This document shows positions 22,337 to 34,505 of a DNA stretch of 64,000 bases, piece after piece. The position numbers and the translations under genes were made by a program. Below the pieces are notes generated by a model. The model saw nothing but the letters and a program-made list of their open reading frames with translations. It was not told where the DNA came from and did no database searches. Location: NCBI GenBank assembly GCA_963682025.1, contig OY821517.1:108428972-108492971 (forward strand), given 5' to 3'. Positions within the stretch are counted from its first letter, which is position 1. Each line of letters opens with the position of its first letter. This stretch comes from Cordilura impudica. Lineage: Eukaryota > Arthropoda > Insecta > Diptera > Scathophagidae.

Positions 22337-23136
22337 ATACCCTATACCACTATGTGGTTGGGGTATAATGACTTTGTGCTGCTGTTTGTAACAACCAAAA
22401 ATATTCGTCCTAGACCCATCTTTAATTATACCGATCGACTCAGAATCACTTTTTAAGTCAAAATAGCCATGTCCGTCCATCCGTCCGTCCGTCCGTCTGT
22501 GTGTCCATGTAAAGCTTGTAATCAAACTACAGGTCGCAAATATGAATATATTTTGATTAAATTTGACATGTGCGCTTCCATCAGCCATGGGATGAACGCT
22601 ATTGAAATTGGTGAGAATCGGTACATGTTCAGACCTAGCCCCCATACAAATGACCCCTATGAAATCGACATAAATTGCCATACGTTCCAAATTATCATAT
22701 AGATCTCAATCAAATTGGGTTTGTATGTGTTTATTACATCCATTAATCAGTAGTTCAAAATTAATCCCTATAGGAAAATTCTTAGTCATAGGCCCCATAT
22801 AGAGCTGCTTCCCGATCTTCACTCAAATCTATAAAAAAACAAAAATATTGCACAGATTTTTCTCAAATTTGGTTTGTGTGTATTTTTTCAAAGTATAAGT
22901 GACTATATCAAATATGGTCAGGATCGGTCCATTTTTCGACCTAGTCCCCATATAAATATAGTATCCGATATGAACTTTTTCATATCTGCAGCGAAAAAAT
23001 TAATAAAAATGCCACTCAAATTCCGTTTTTGCTTATTTGCTATATCCAATTAGTTGGACCGAAGAGATAGGGTTTCTTAACCATGGTATAGGGTATCGTA
23101 TAGTCAGGCTAGAACGACTATAATTTTCTTACCTGT
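22337..23136 (+). mobile_element. DINE element, full copy inserted in Tc1
   Basis: Runs from ATACCC to ACCTGT. Tc1 coding sequence lies on both sides (22100-22336 and 23137-23480), so the DINE is younger than the Tc1 insertion. The start region has TGTGGTTGGGGTATAATG. Confidence 0.88.
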
Positions 23137-23480
23137 TGTTACTGATAGTGTGCTACACGACCATGATAGTCAGATTTATATAATATTTTACGAATGATAT
23201 CTTCATGAATGTCTTTGCCGATGGTATGTAAGATTATTCAATTATTCTGTGATTCTGTGTCACTGACGCAAAAATAGTTCGCTCATCATGCTCACTTAGT
23301 TTTGGGATGTGACACGGATGACGTCCTGACAAAATGGAATCAATGTCTTGTAGTTTTAAACGGCGTAATGCACTAAAGGGTGGCCTCTGTTTACGATCCG
23401 AGCTATTTCACAAAATGGTATACCCTCATTTCTAAGATTTAGGATATTTTATCTCACATCAGCTCCAATTTCTATGATTT
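23137..23480 (-). pseudogene. Tc1-like transposase, N-terminal part
   Basis: The minus strand reads IPFCEIARIVNRGHPLVHYA (helix-turn-helix), then in shifted frame ILSGRHPCHIPKLSEHDERT (the SGRPRKL/DER region), then GKDIHEDIIRKILYKSDYHG RVAH. This order is typical of the paired-like DNA-binding half of Tc1 transposases. Frame changes make it a pseudogene. Confidence 0.65.
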
Positions 23481-24050
23481 TGCGACTCTCAACATGGTTT
23501 CCATAAGAAATATAATTACATCAAATCAATCTTATACAAACAAGTTTGTCATGTGCTAAAATAAAATCGATGTAACAACCTGTACGTCAATGCTTATCTC
23601 GTGGGATTCTCCTAAATGTAAATGTAAAATTATTTTTTCTGGCACTTGTAGTTGCTATACTTTGTCTTCTGCGTTGTAAACAAAAAAAATTTTGAGTAGA
23701 GTTGTTCCATAAGTTCCTTGAAAAGTTGTTAAAATTCACAATGTGGTAATAGTATAACGTTCGTAAGTCAAATAATTTTTTACTAAAATTTATACTACTA
23801 TTTAAATTATTTTCTTCAAATGTGCAAATACTATTTCCAGCAAGTGTGAAATCTACGTTATCCGTTTTTTATTGCTTTGAAAAATAGCATTTGCGACACG
23901 CATTGTATTTCTTAATTAATCAAAAGAAAAAGGCACTTATAAGTCAACTCTTGCTTGTAGAAACATACATCGAAGACGCTTTATCGATCAGAACATGAAC
24001 GACATAGTTTCCACAACATAAAAGCCCTAATTTCAAATGGGAAGGCAGTG
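23481..24050. other. No gene recognised
   Basis: Spacer between the Tc1 N-terminal remnant and the first mariner remnant; no motif or repeat match found. Confidence 0.45.
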
Positions 24051-24204
24051 AGAGCTCTGGTAAACCATAAAAAATAATCAACAGATGTTTGCGAGCAATG
24101 TAGAAACTCGGTAGATGGTTCCCATATGATCTGAATGAACGTCAAGAAGAAAACCGCAAAGTCAATTGTAAAATGCTGCTGAAACAACACGAGAGGAAAT
24201 CATT
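24051..24204 (+). pseudogene. Mariner transposase remnant A, first part
   Basis: Reads KLGRWFPYDLNERQEENRK then MLLKQHERKSF, corresponding to the mariner WVPHEL block and the helix before the first catalytic Asp. Coding sense stops at the DINE start and continues at 25005. Confidence 0.8.
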
Positions 24205-25004
24205 ATACCCTATACCACTATGTGGTTTGGGTATAATGACTTTGTGCTGCTGTTTGTAACAACCAAAAATATTTGACCTAGACCCATCTTTAATTATACC
24301 GATCGAATCAGAATCACTTTCTGAGTTGATTTAACAATGTCCGTCCGTCCGTCCGTCCATCCATCCGTCCGTCCGTCCGTCTGTGTGTCCATGTAAACCT
24401 TGCAATCAAACTGCAGGTCGCAAATATGTATATATTTTGATGAAATTTGGTATATAAGCTTTTATCGGCCATGGGATGAACGCTATGGAAATTGGTGAGA
24501 ATCCGTCCATGTTCAGACCTAGCCCCCATACAAATTACCCATATGAAATCGACATAAATTGCCCTAAGATCCAAATTGTCATATAGATCTTACTCAAATT
24601 GGGTTTGTATGCGTTCATTACATTCATTAATGAGTAGTCCAAAAATGGTCCCTTTGATCCCATATAGAGCTGCTTCCCGATCTTCACTTAAATCTATTAA
24701 AAAACAAAAATATTGCACTGATTCTTCTCAAATTTTGTTTGTATATATTTTTGCAAAATACAAGAGACTTTACCAAACATGATCAGGATCGGTCCATTTT
24801 TGGACCAAGTCCCTATGTAGATATAGCATCCGATATGAACTTTTTCATATCTGCAGCCAAAAAAATTAATAAAAATCCCACTCAAATTTGGTTTTTGCTT
24901 ATTTTCTATGTCCAGTTAGTTGGGCCTAAGAGATAGGGTCTCTAAACGCATGGTATAGGGTATCGTATAGTCGGTCTAGGCCGACTATAATTTTCTTACT
25001 TGTT
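24205..25004 (+). mobile_element. DINE element inserted in mariner A between two Ts
   Basis: Complete copy with an unusually long GTCC/ATCC microsatellite (24338-24392) and a deletion in the CCCTATTGGACAACTC block. Removing ATACCC...ACTTGTT rejoins mariner codons for RKSF|LYRIVT in frame, with a T on each side and no target duplication. This is direct support for Helentron-style insertion at T^T. Confidence 0.9.
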
Positions 25005-25345
25005 TCTATATAGAATTGTGACGGTTGACGACAAACGGATTTATTCTGAGCGGTATTTTTCATTATGAAATCTTGAAGATTGGTAAAGTCGTTAATATAC
25101 AACGCTATCGACAAGAAATGGTTAATTTAAACCAGAAGATATGACGAAGTGATTATGTTACACAACCATTTCACACAGCAAAACTAGTGAAAGGCATCCC
25201 GAAATCCCTTGGCTCAGATTTCCCTCCCAGAGCTGGCACCATTTGACTACCATTGCACGCGCCTACATAGCAGCACTACAGCTATTTTGAGAAAGATAAA
25301 AAATGGCTGGCATGGTGTTCATAAATTACCTGAAAAATGGACGCA
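25005..25345 (+). pseudogene. Mariner transposase remnant A, second part
   Basis: Reads LYRIVTVDDKRIYSE (mariner TGDEKW block, first catalytic Asp kept), then after a deletion FHYEILKIGKVVNIQRYRQ-type sequence in shifted frame, QPFHTAKLVKG, and the C-terminal GVHKLPEKWTHWI near 25310-25350. The third catalytic block is unrecognisable. The gene is decayed and has internal deletions. Confidence 0.78.
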
Positions 25346-25384
25346 TTGGATAGTAAAAAAAATTTTTGTTTTCTTTGAAAGTTT

Positions 25385-25790
25385 AATGTTTTTTATTCCC
25401 AAACGAATTGGAGAAAACTTATGCAAGCACCTCGCATATAGTACTATTGTTAAAAGAAAATTTAACTTTCTTTTCGTCCAAATCAATACCATCGTCATCA
25501 AAATATTCTTCATCTAATAGAATACACTTATGCCCACAGTTTTTCCAATCCTCGAAACAGTTGTTAAAATTGATTCTCAGAATGGTCTTCAAAGCCCACA
25601 GTGAGTCGCTGTGAATCTCATACATTTAACTCGGTGTCCCCGGTGTGCTCTTTTAAATTTTTTATAGAACCGGAAGTCATATGGTGTCACATCTACTGAA
25701 TACGATGGCTGGTATGGTATGAGAAGAATCTTATGCAAAATGGTCTCGAATAACAATACATTGTGAACATGTGCATTTTCTTGTTGAAAA
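25385..25790 (-). pseudogene. Mariner-type transposase remnant B, C-terminal half
   Basis: The minus strand reads FQQENAHVHN (second catalytic Asp position is Glu), PSYSVDVTPYDFRFYKKFK (third Asp block), GHR, then open from 25625 to 25419: EIHSDSLWALKTILRINF, NNCFEDWKNCGHKCILL. This is a different mariner family from A. The N-terminal half is missing; a DINE copy begins right at the break. Confidence 0.75.
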
Positions 25791-26578
25791 ACAAGTAAGA
25801 AAATTGTAGTCGGTCTACACCGACTATACGATACCCTATACCATGCGTTTAGAGACCATATCTCTCAGGCCCAACTAACTGTTAAAGAAAATAAGCATAA
25901 ATCAAATTTGAGTGGGATTTTTATAAATTTTTTTGGCTGCAGATATGAAAAAGTTCATATCGGATGATATATCTATATGGGGACTAGGCCCCAAAAAGGA
26001 CCGATCCTGACCATGTTTGGTAAAGTCTGTTGTATTTTGCAAAAATATATACAAATAAAATTTGAGAAGAATCAGTGCAATATTTCTGTTTTTTGATAGA
26101 TTTAGGTGAAGATCGGGAAGCAGCTCTATATGGGGCCTATGACTAAGGGTTGTCCCATAGGGATCATTCATTGCACTACTGATTAACGGATGTAATAAAA
26201 ACATACAAACCGAATTTGACTAAGATTTATAGGATAATTTTGATCTTATGGCAATTTATGTTGATTTCATAGGGGTCGTTTGTATGGGGGCTAGGTCTGA
26301 ACATGGACCGATTCTCACCAATTTCAATAGCGGTCATCCTGTGGCCGATGAAAGCTTATACACCAAATTTCATCAAAATATATTCATATTTGCGACCTAC
26401 AGTTTGATTAAACGCTTTACATGGACACAGACGGACAGACGGTCATCGTTAAGTCGAATCAGATAGTGATTCTGATTCGATCGGTATAATAAAAGATGGG
26501 TCTAGGTCAAATATGTTTGGTAGTTACAAACAGCAGCACAAATTCATTATACCCAAACCACATAGTGGTGTAAGGTAT
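25791..26578 (-). mobile_element. DINE element, full copy adjoining mariner B
   Basis: Complete inverted copy from ACAAGTAAG to AAGGTAT. The flank on the mariner side is GTTGAAAA|, fitting an A^A (T^T on the other strand) junction. The opposite flank does not continue the mariner reading frame in any form I recognise. Confidence 0.88.
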
Positions 26579-26959
26579 AATAGAGCTGAATTGTTTTGTT
26601 TATTAGAGGCCAAAATAATTAAAAAAATATACAACAAAAAACTACCATATTTCTCGGAGACATATGCAAATAAATTTGTAACTTTAGACAATTTAGGCTA
26701 AAAGCAATAATATCTCATATATATTACACCAACTACATATGCATAACAGTAACAATTTTTTCGTATATATTTCTACGAGTTACTTATGGATTTTCATGTT
26801 ATGTTAACTTTGGGGAATCCCCTTTGATTAGAATTATTAATCAAATTGTAAAACAACATAATAGTATGGATAGATTTCATAGAGCATGGACATGTGAGTA
26901 TATTTAAAATAAATATGCCAAAGCAGCATACGGCAGTAGGTATCTGACTACCAGCAGAA

Positions 26960-28154
26960 GAAATAGATGAAGATATGTTCGATTATATTGATAACGAATA
27001 AAGTTAAAGTAATGAAAATAATGAAAATGATACTTCCGAGATGTATGTTACTATTTCGGATATTGCTGAATATAGTGAAATATTTGTTAGTAAGGACGGA
27101 ACACTGAGTTCCGTTTTCACTTCCAAAATCTCAAAAACATATTCTTGGTCGGAACATTATCGGTGGCCTTTGAATAAAGTTCACTTGCTACGAGGAAAAC
27201 AAATCGAATATCATTTAGAGCAAATTGAACTGCATATTAATGATGCATTTTTTGCTGCACTCGTAAAATTTACCATTTTATATGCAGTTACTACAAATCA
27301 GAATGACTGGCATCCAAATCTGTTTTGATAAACTTTTTGCAATAAAAACTTGTTAGATCATTTTTGCCATCGCCACGAGTCTGTCTGTAATGTTTCAGCT
27401 AGACTGAATAACGGGAAAAGGGATAAAAATCGATCCAAAGTTTTATCGACAGACAAGCAGACGCCACGAGGGAATATAAAGGAAGTAAAAAGAAGCAAAC
27501 ACTGTAAACGCTGGTGTTCGCAATATAGTTGACCAATTTTTCGCGCTACTATGAGTTGAAATCGGTTTGTGTATGTTTCTAAAAATTTGCTCTTTAACGA
27601 CAAAAACACTAGGAAAATTCGACAGTAAATAGATGAACTGGCACCTATAAGGCATTTAATTGAAATCATCAACAAAAACCTCAAAAAATTTTACACTCCT
27701 GGTGGCAACCTAACTGTTGATGTGCACCTTGTTCCGTCTAGTATGCCTAATAAACCACATAACCACCACATGGAATACACATTTGCTGGTTATGTGAGAG
27801 CAGAGCACATTACCTTCTTGAGGCAAAATATATAACAAGAGGGGTTTTGGTTTACGCTAAAGAGTTGTGGAGGAGTTAAATCAAAGATATTAAAACACAA
27901 GCCGAAATATTACGAGTTTGGGATTTGCCAATAATATATTGGCTAAAGGTTTGACACTAACGGGAACACTAAAGGAAAATAAGCGCTGGTTCCAGTTTAC
28001 ACTTTTGATCAACTTGCGGAGAAAACCAAACAGGTTGTCATTTGCGTTCTTCTTCAATTTAATTGATGTTTGTGGAATTGCAGGATATGTTATTGGAAAG
28101 CGACGAAAGCCAAAAAAGCTTGAAAGCTCTTTTTACGACTTGTTTAACAAATAA
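26960..28154 (+). pseudogene. piggyBac-like transposase 1, decayed
   Basis: Acidic N-terminal part, then 27041-27328 open. Across a frame change come LLFNDKNTRKIRQ and IDELAPIRHLIEIINKN (27580-27680), typical of the first half of the piggyBac DDE domain. LTVDVHLVPSSMPNKPH (27707-27765) follows and keeps the first catalytic Asp of the family's TIDEQL block. Then come GFANNILAKGLTLTGTLKEN and KPNRLSFAFFFNLIDVCGIA (27921-28090), matching the GTxRxNKR block and the C-terminal helices. The segments carrying the second and third Asp and the Cys-rich tail are absent. No TTAA-flanked ends were identified with confidence. Confidence 0.7.
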
Positions 28155-30642
28155 ATGCAAAAGATGCTAATTGTGCAATCGCAAAATAAGTCTTATAAAA
28201 AATTTACTCGAAAAAAACTATTTAACATAAACTTGTCTGCAAATGTTTTAAGCTCTTTTCTCTTCACTTTTATATATGTGTCTCTTACACATGTTGGAAG
28301 GATTTCGTAACTATTTATACCGGTATGATATGGGTTAATGTTAGCAGTAGAAACAAAAAGTTATTATAAACTCTGTGGTATACATATGTTTATATATAAT
28401 ACCAAAATAATGTTTCCTTCTGTTTGAAGCGTTATTGCTAATCTTTTGACTGAATATAAAGTCACTAATAGAATTTTTTGAATATTCTAAATGATTAAGA
28501 AAATGATATATAAAAAAAGTGGGAAGGTTCAGACTAATTATTCGAACAGTATATTTTTTGAAGGTTTCTTAAGACCTTATGGTCAAATCAATAAACCAGA
28601 AGTTTTGACTATAGAACAATTATTTATTTTAAGTCAATTATGAATTAACCCTTTCATATATGCATGCTTACATATACAATAGGGCTATAACTATTTATTT
28701 ATTTATTTATTTATTTTTTTTGTGTCAACATAAAAATAGTTCTATCATATTATAGTATAGGCTATTAAAAATGATTATTACTTATGCTAATTTTACGCAG
28801 TGGCTGTTCACACCATGAACGTTTTAAATAAACTCCTGACTTACGGCCGGTTATAATATATCGCATGGATGAAAAGATATTCGCTAATTAACTATTAATA
28901 AATTTTGAAAGGTTCTACAAAATGGGTTTATATGTTAATGGTTTTATTTTAAAATACCAGAAAAGCACATTTTCATTACAATTTGTTCATTGCTCTACTA
29001 TTTTCCATTATGTACATTTTCAATTGTACACGTTTATTTTATATTTAGTAAATAAGTAAGTGGCTCTTACATTTATGTATGACTGTGCCTATATAAATAA
29101 GTAGTTATTCAGTTTAAATAGATCTCAAATAAATCAACAGAACTATAACAGACACAAACAACATCTTTCAAAACTTTGTTTGAGGGAAAAACTGTGGTTT
29201 GTTTTGAAAAAAAAAGTATTTTGGTTGCTTTTCCTTTGGCCCTGTTGCCTTGTTTGCTTTTCTAGTAAATTTTCTGGCTAACACCCACCAAAATATATAT
29301 TCTTTTTTTTTGTCTAACCATATCACTGCCTATTGTTTTTTTTTTTTTTCTTTATCTTCATTTTTTCGTATTCAGTCTGATTATGTTTAGCTTGTCTAAG
29401 GTATACAACATTCAACAGGCTCATTGTGAAGTCATCATATTATATTCCATCGCTACTGCCATCATCAAAGGTCGACTTTTTCTCTTTGATTTTTTTTTTT
29501 TTGCCAAAATAAAATAGTTGATGTTTTTCTATGTTACCGGATATATACCGTTTGCTTGTTTTCCGTTCAGTTTAACTTGTGTATGCTTCAGTTCAGAAAA
29601 TACTTACATACTCGTACAAATGTTAATTTTGGTTATTTTTCAAACAATTACTCCGAAAAATTTCCTGTAGTTAGGTACTTTCAACCATGTTTAGAGATGG
29701 ATATTGTTTAAATTTATTAGATGGTTGTTTTAGTTATGTAAGTTGCAACGTGAGTTGAAATTAATGTTTAAAAATATATCAAAATGATTGTATCTGTACG
29801 TAGCTGCAAAGCACAGAAACATAGAGGATATAATAGAAGCTTAAGTAATTATTTTTGCAAAAAAAATGTGTAAGAATCAACTGAAATATCTTCGTTGTTT
29901 TTCTAAGATCTAATTCAGATATCTATATCAATATTAAATTGACACAAATTCTATATTTAATATAAATAATTAAAATGTTAAAATACCTTATTTAAAAAAA
30001 GAATCTGGAAATTAATTAACTGATCCCAACCCAAAATATTTAGCAAAAATGTCACAAGCCAACGAGGAATTCTGTAAAAGGCTTTAAACTCAACAAGTTC
30101 TGATATGAAATAAAAATGTAATATATATTAATATTCATCATGGGAATTATTTAAATAATCGTCTAATTATACGATATTATTTGTGGCCGCAAATTTTTCT
30201 AACAATATGTCTTATTGGTACGAGTATATCTTTCGACGCATTCAAATTAATACTGGGAAATAACTACAAAGAGTCTTTATTAACTGTTTCCATTTTTGTG
30301 CTGGACTATCAATGCTGATGTATCATTTCAAATAAAATAACTTAATAGCTTTGACCAGTCATCCGATTACAAAGTCCTTATGAACACAAACTGATTGAAA
30401 ATTTAAATGTAATAAATATTCACACAACTAATGATAACAAAACTACTTGACAATACCACTTACCATTGGTTTCGGAAATGATCTCATATTCGAGTTTACT
30501 GGGCAGGTCATAAATACACCTAAATAAATAACAATTAACCCGTCTGAAGTAGTAGTGTCATGTAAAAATTACCTACAAATATGTTAAGGATCAATATTAG
30601 TCTATTACTCATAAATTTATCTATAATAATAATTGGCTAGGC
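28155..30642. other. Large unassigned AT-rich region
   Basis: 2.5 kb without repeat matches inside the window, open frames or recognisable motifs. It includes a TTTA microsatellite (about 28690-28722) and several T-tracts (29305-29350, 29480-29510). TTAACCCTTTCATA at 28645 resembles a piggyBac-type end but no partner was found. Confidence 0.5.
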
Positions 30643-30995
30643 AATTTCTTGTGACCGATGTTTTCTTCTACCGTTTTATCCCGATTTTATTGAAATGTAT
30701 ATATTACGTATATTATTTGAAATGAATTTCTTTTCAGTTGTTCACCAGATTTACAGATTTTTAAATTTTTCCTTTATTTTGAGTAAATTTTATTTAAAGT
30801 TGCTACTAACACATACATAAAATTATACAATGCTATGCGTGTGTTTATTAAATTTGTTAATGAGTTTGCTCATGAGTTTTTTTTCTTCGTTCGTAATAAT
30901 AATAAACCAAAAAGTATGGGTTTGTGAATTGGCTAAGTTGAAAAATAAAGTTGCCTAGAAATTGCACTAGAATTTCGAGCACTGGAATCTGCTTG
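30643..30995 (-). repeat. Dispersed repeat 'X', copy 1
   Basis: About 350 bp, matching in reverse orientation 37668-37998 and 53160-53492. Shared blocks are CAGATTCCAGNNNTCGAAATT, CATTAACAAATTTAATAAAC, ATAATTTTATGTATGTG, CTCAAAATAAAGG and ATCGGGATAAAACGGTAGAA, then AACATCGGTCACAA. Non-coding and not recognised as a named family. Confidence 0.8.
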
Positions 30996-31672
30996 TTATT
31001 ATTACTTCACTTCACAAATGAAATGTTTATGATTTTTTGACCGTAACTCTTGAAACGAATTACTGTAACTAAGAATTAAAACTCAATAAGTTTACTTTAA
31101 GTATGATAGGTCAAGTCAACGGGGTCTACAAAAGAACGATTCCCTTTGGTATCTATGCTTTAATAATTTAGTATAATCAGGTTCATAGGTGAGAGAGGGA
31201 AATATATTTAATAAATCATAATACTATTTGTATTTATTTGTATTTGTATTTATTTTGTATTTATTTAATAAATTTGATTTTCCATTACAACAAGACACAG
31301 TATTTTACAAATTCCAGTAATAGAATGAAATAAGTTATTTAATATATTTAATATCAAAAACTCTTAATCTATGTTTAAAATGTTATAAGTTACATTTTAA
31401 AAACATAGAAAAATCAAATAAAATCAATTAAAGTACTGGCATAATACCTTTCTAAACCCTATTCCGTTGCTTCTATTTTCTGTGACATTTGGAAGTTGAA
31501 TCCAGAGACGAATAGTGAGAATAAAAAATCGACATTCAGACATTCAGGCATGGTCCCGGTATTTAACTTCAATTATTCGATTTCCTCTGGAAGATCTTGC
31601 GAATCTTAATAGTTCAAAACGATATTTTGGAGACTTTGTTATAATAATTTAATGTAGAAATATAAGGTTTTT
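30996..31672. other. No gene recognised
   Basis: Spacer with a TATTTGTATTTATTTG simple-repeat patch at about 31225-31270. Confidence 0.5.
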
Positions 31673-32343
31673 ATACCCTATACCACTATGTGGTTTGTGC
31701 TGCTGTTTGTAATAACCAAAAATATTTGACCTAGACCCATCTTTAATTATACCCATCGAATCAGAATCACTTTTTGAGTTGATTTAACAATGTCTGTCCG
31801 TCCGTCCGTCTGTGTGTCCATGTAAACCTTGTATTCAAACTGCAGGTTGCAAATATGAATATATTTTCATGAAATTTGGTATATAAGCTTTTATCGGCCA
31901 TGGGATGAACGCTGTTGAAATTAGTGAGAATCGGTCCATGTTGAGACCTAGCCCCCATACAAATTACCCCTATGAAATCGACATAAATTGCCATAAGATC
32001 CAAATTGTCATATAGATTTTACTCAAATTGGGTTTGTATGCGTTTATTACATCTACTAATGAGTAGTCCAAAAATGATCCCTTTGGCTCCATATAGAGCT
32101 GCTTCCCGATCTTCACTTAAATCTAGTAAAAACAAAAATATGGCACTGATTCTTCTCAAATTTTGTTTGTATATATTTTTGCGAAATACAAGAGACTTTA
32201 CCAGACATGATCAGGATCGGTCCATTTTTGGTTTTTGCTTATTTTCTATGTCCAGTTAGATGGGCCTAAGATATAGGGTCTCTCAACGCATGGTAAAGGG
32301 TATCGTATAGTCAGTCTAGACCGAATATAATTTTCTTACTTGT
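31673..32343 (+). mobile_element. DINE element with two internal deletions
   Basis: Ends intact (ATACCC ... ACTTGT). It lacks the GGTATAATGACTT bases after TGTGGTTT, and about 110 bp between GGTCCATTTTTGG and TTTTTGCTTATTTTC. Confidence 0.9.
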
Positions 32344-32854
32344 TGAGTTTAATATAGTTGTGAAAAGACATGTCTAAGACATGACAAGAGAATGGGGATA
32401 CATGATAAATTTTTCTTAGTCCAAAATATAGCGAATAATGTTGTTAAAATTGCAATTAGTTTCCTGTTATCCCTAAAGTGTCAACCTGTGAAAACCTCAG
32501 ATGAAGATAGTAATGTTGGTAAAATTTATGTTTTAGCAAGTAGCACTGTTATTTTAGGTGGAGTAAAGTGCTGTGTTAACATACTATAAATTCTGACGCA
32601 GTATTGATTAATATAATCTGACAAAGTCAGAGTTCCCTTAAACAAAACATCGAGACTGAGTTCGAGATGGAGCTACCATTGTCATCAGATTGGAATTTGT
32701 TTGTGACATATGACGATATGAGTCTAACAGCTAATGCTGAAAAGTTAAAAAACTTCTTCAGTTTGAGGCATAAGATTGAGTGGTCAAATAAAACCAAAAA
32801 AACCATGTTGCTCCTTATCTCTTCAACTACATAAGATAAAGCTATTATACAGCT
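32344..32854. other. No gene recognised
   Basis: Contains a short open frame at 32392-32589 without recognisable motifs; otherwise nothing was identified. Confidence 0.4.
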
Positions 32855-33235
32855 ATGTTGGGGTCTGAAACCGGATTTTCTGTAAGTAAGTTGTTGTCAT
32901 TTAAATACCTAAATATTTGTCTGTGTAAAAGGTGCTCGAAAACTTTTGAGAGATATGGAAGAATTGCAATCGGGCGGTATTCGTTACCGGTTTTTGGTAC
33001 TGGTATAATTTTGGTATGTTTCCGCTCTATTGGAAATATGCTAATAGTGATAATGGAGTTAAAAAGTACGGACAATCCATGGTAAAACTATTTTTAAAAA
33101 TCTGGGGTGTATAATATCAAGGCTTACTGCATTCGATTTAGTAGCATTGAAACTTTCAACTACCTCTGTAAGTTTACACCATTAAAAGTTAAATTTGGTA
33201 ATGTTTGGATTGTTAGATGATATTTAACAAAATCT
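32855..33235 (-). pseudogene. Non-LTR retrotransposon RT fragment (Jockey/CR1-like)
   Basis: The minus strand reads VVESFNATKSNAVSLDIIHP RFLKIVLPW (33085-33180), then IIPVPKTGNEYRPIAILPYL SKVFEHLLHRQI (32900-33000). These are fingers-region motifs of RT: the SNAxGxDxIHPRFLK block and the KxxxYRPIAxLPxLSKxxE block. Only about 120 residues remain, with frame changes. Confidence 0.8.
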
Positions 33236-33289
33236 TTGAATTAATTTTGAGAGAGTAAATATAAAGTAATCCCAATGTACCAATTGAAG

Positions 33290-34480
33290 TGATTTTTGTA
33301 ATTCTTAGCCTCTACAACTAAAACTAATTTTTATAGCAAGTTAAAACCAATAATTGAGGTATCAGTATCAGCGGCAATAAAAGGAAAATCAAAATCTCTG
33401 CGAAGCTCTAAATCATTTTTAAAAAGTTTCGTACCAAAAGTGCGAATAACAGATCCATTCTCAGCTGATAACTCTAAATCTAAATTTCTAGTTAAAGTCT
33501 TAAATTTTAAAAATGGAACTACACAACGAAAACCCCAATATCTATTAAAAATCTAAGCGATTAATTATGTCAATAAGGAATCATTAGCCACTGGCATGAT
33601 GGATGCATTAATTTAAAGAATTACTTGCATTACAATTATTCCAATTAGCAAATAGACAAGGTGGAATACATTTGATTGCAATATTACCAAACTTTATGTG
33701 ATACCAACAGAGTGCATTACGATGACTACGTTCATGAAATTTATTACAAAAACGACAGAAGCTTTATTCCTGATAGAGTCCTCTAGTTTCTAATTCTGCA
33801 ACATCTAAAGAATTTTTTTGAAAATTTTCTTAAAAAGTTTTCGTTAATTCTGCTAATTGTTGTATATAATGTTCTATGATTTATTATAGTTAGATACTTA
33901 TAACAAAAATAACAAACTATCAAATGTACTTGATTTTTCTGTGTTAATTAACGATGCCATAACTTATAATGTAAATCAAGGGTAAGAGTATTATCAGAAC
34001 CAGCTATTAGTTTCAAAACCTCGAAAAATTTTGTAGGTTTGCAATCCCCAAAATTACAATTCGAAAAAGTCTGTTTCAAGCGAGATGATCCTCTGAGTGA
34101 TAATATATTGCACACCGTTTTCTTTCAACTTTCATATTTGTTTATAGTAGAAAGACACTGAATTATGTCAAAAACTTTACTTATAATATCCTGGAATAAC
34201 GAAAGTAAAATGCTATGATACCAAAATGTATCACAAACAATATTGTTCAATGAAACTTGAACTTCAGCATGAATAAGCCAAGCGTTTGGATATTCGGACC
34301 AGAAGTCTGGTAATTAGTAGTAGATCGATTTGCAGCCATAAAAGTTCTTTGGGAAATTTGATTAGAACAATTATTTTATGCAACTGTTGTGATAGTGGGT
34401 GTGTAACGAGATTGTGTACTTGAACCAAGTTTATTAGTTTGTGTATTAACATTTTAACATATTATATCTGAAGTACTACG
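33290..34480 (-). pseudogene. Ty3/gypsy gag and protease, decayed
   Basis: On the minus strand, from high to low coordinates, a gag-like region has DIISKVFDIIQC, FSNCNFGDCKP and KFFEVLKLIAGSD, with stops. A Cys/His cluster follows (FCRFCNKFHERSHRNALCWY, ~33740-33770, then KFGNIAIKCIPPC). A retropepsin-like stretch comes next near 33300-33560: FLIDIGV at the expected DTG active site, then LSAENGSVIRTFGTKLFKN, LELRRDFDFPFIAADT and TSIIGFNLL. Degraded active site and stops make it inactive. The Ty3/gypsy placement follows from the gag-CxxC-protease order; it need not be the same family as 13485-14414. Confidence 0.65.
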
Positions 34481-34505
34481 ACATCAAGAGTTCTTAAACT
34501 ATGTA

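Noticed and set aside
22229..22690. A 153-codon frame on the minus strand
   Set aside because: It is a chance fusion of DINE sequence with Tc1 coding sequence (NRMNFGNEYVNN...) across the insertion junction.
24338..24392. Regular GTCC/ATCC repeats considered as a possible CRISPR-like array
   Set aside because: Simple 4-bp microsatellite without spacers, in eukaryotic DNA.
24314..24574. Open frames containing HRRTDGRTDG-like repeats, also at 14542, 19274, 22229 and 31767
   Set aside because: They are translations of the GTCC microsatellite and neighbouring DINE sequence, recur in every copy, and have no independent evidence of coding.
28644..28665. TTAACCCTTTCATA considered as the right end of piggyBac 1
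   Set aside because: No matching inverted partner was found on the left of the transposase remnant.
34264..34452. A separate small gene on the minus strand
   Set aside because: Its Leu/Ile/Lys-rich translation lies in the decayed gypsy gag region and is best read as part of that remnant.
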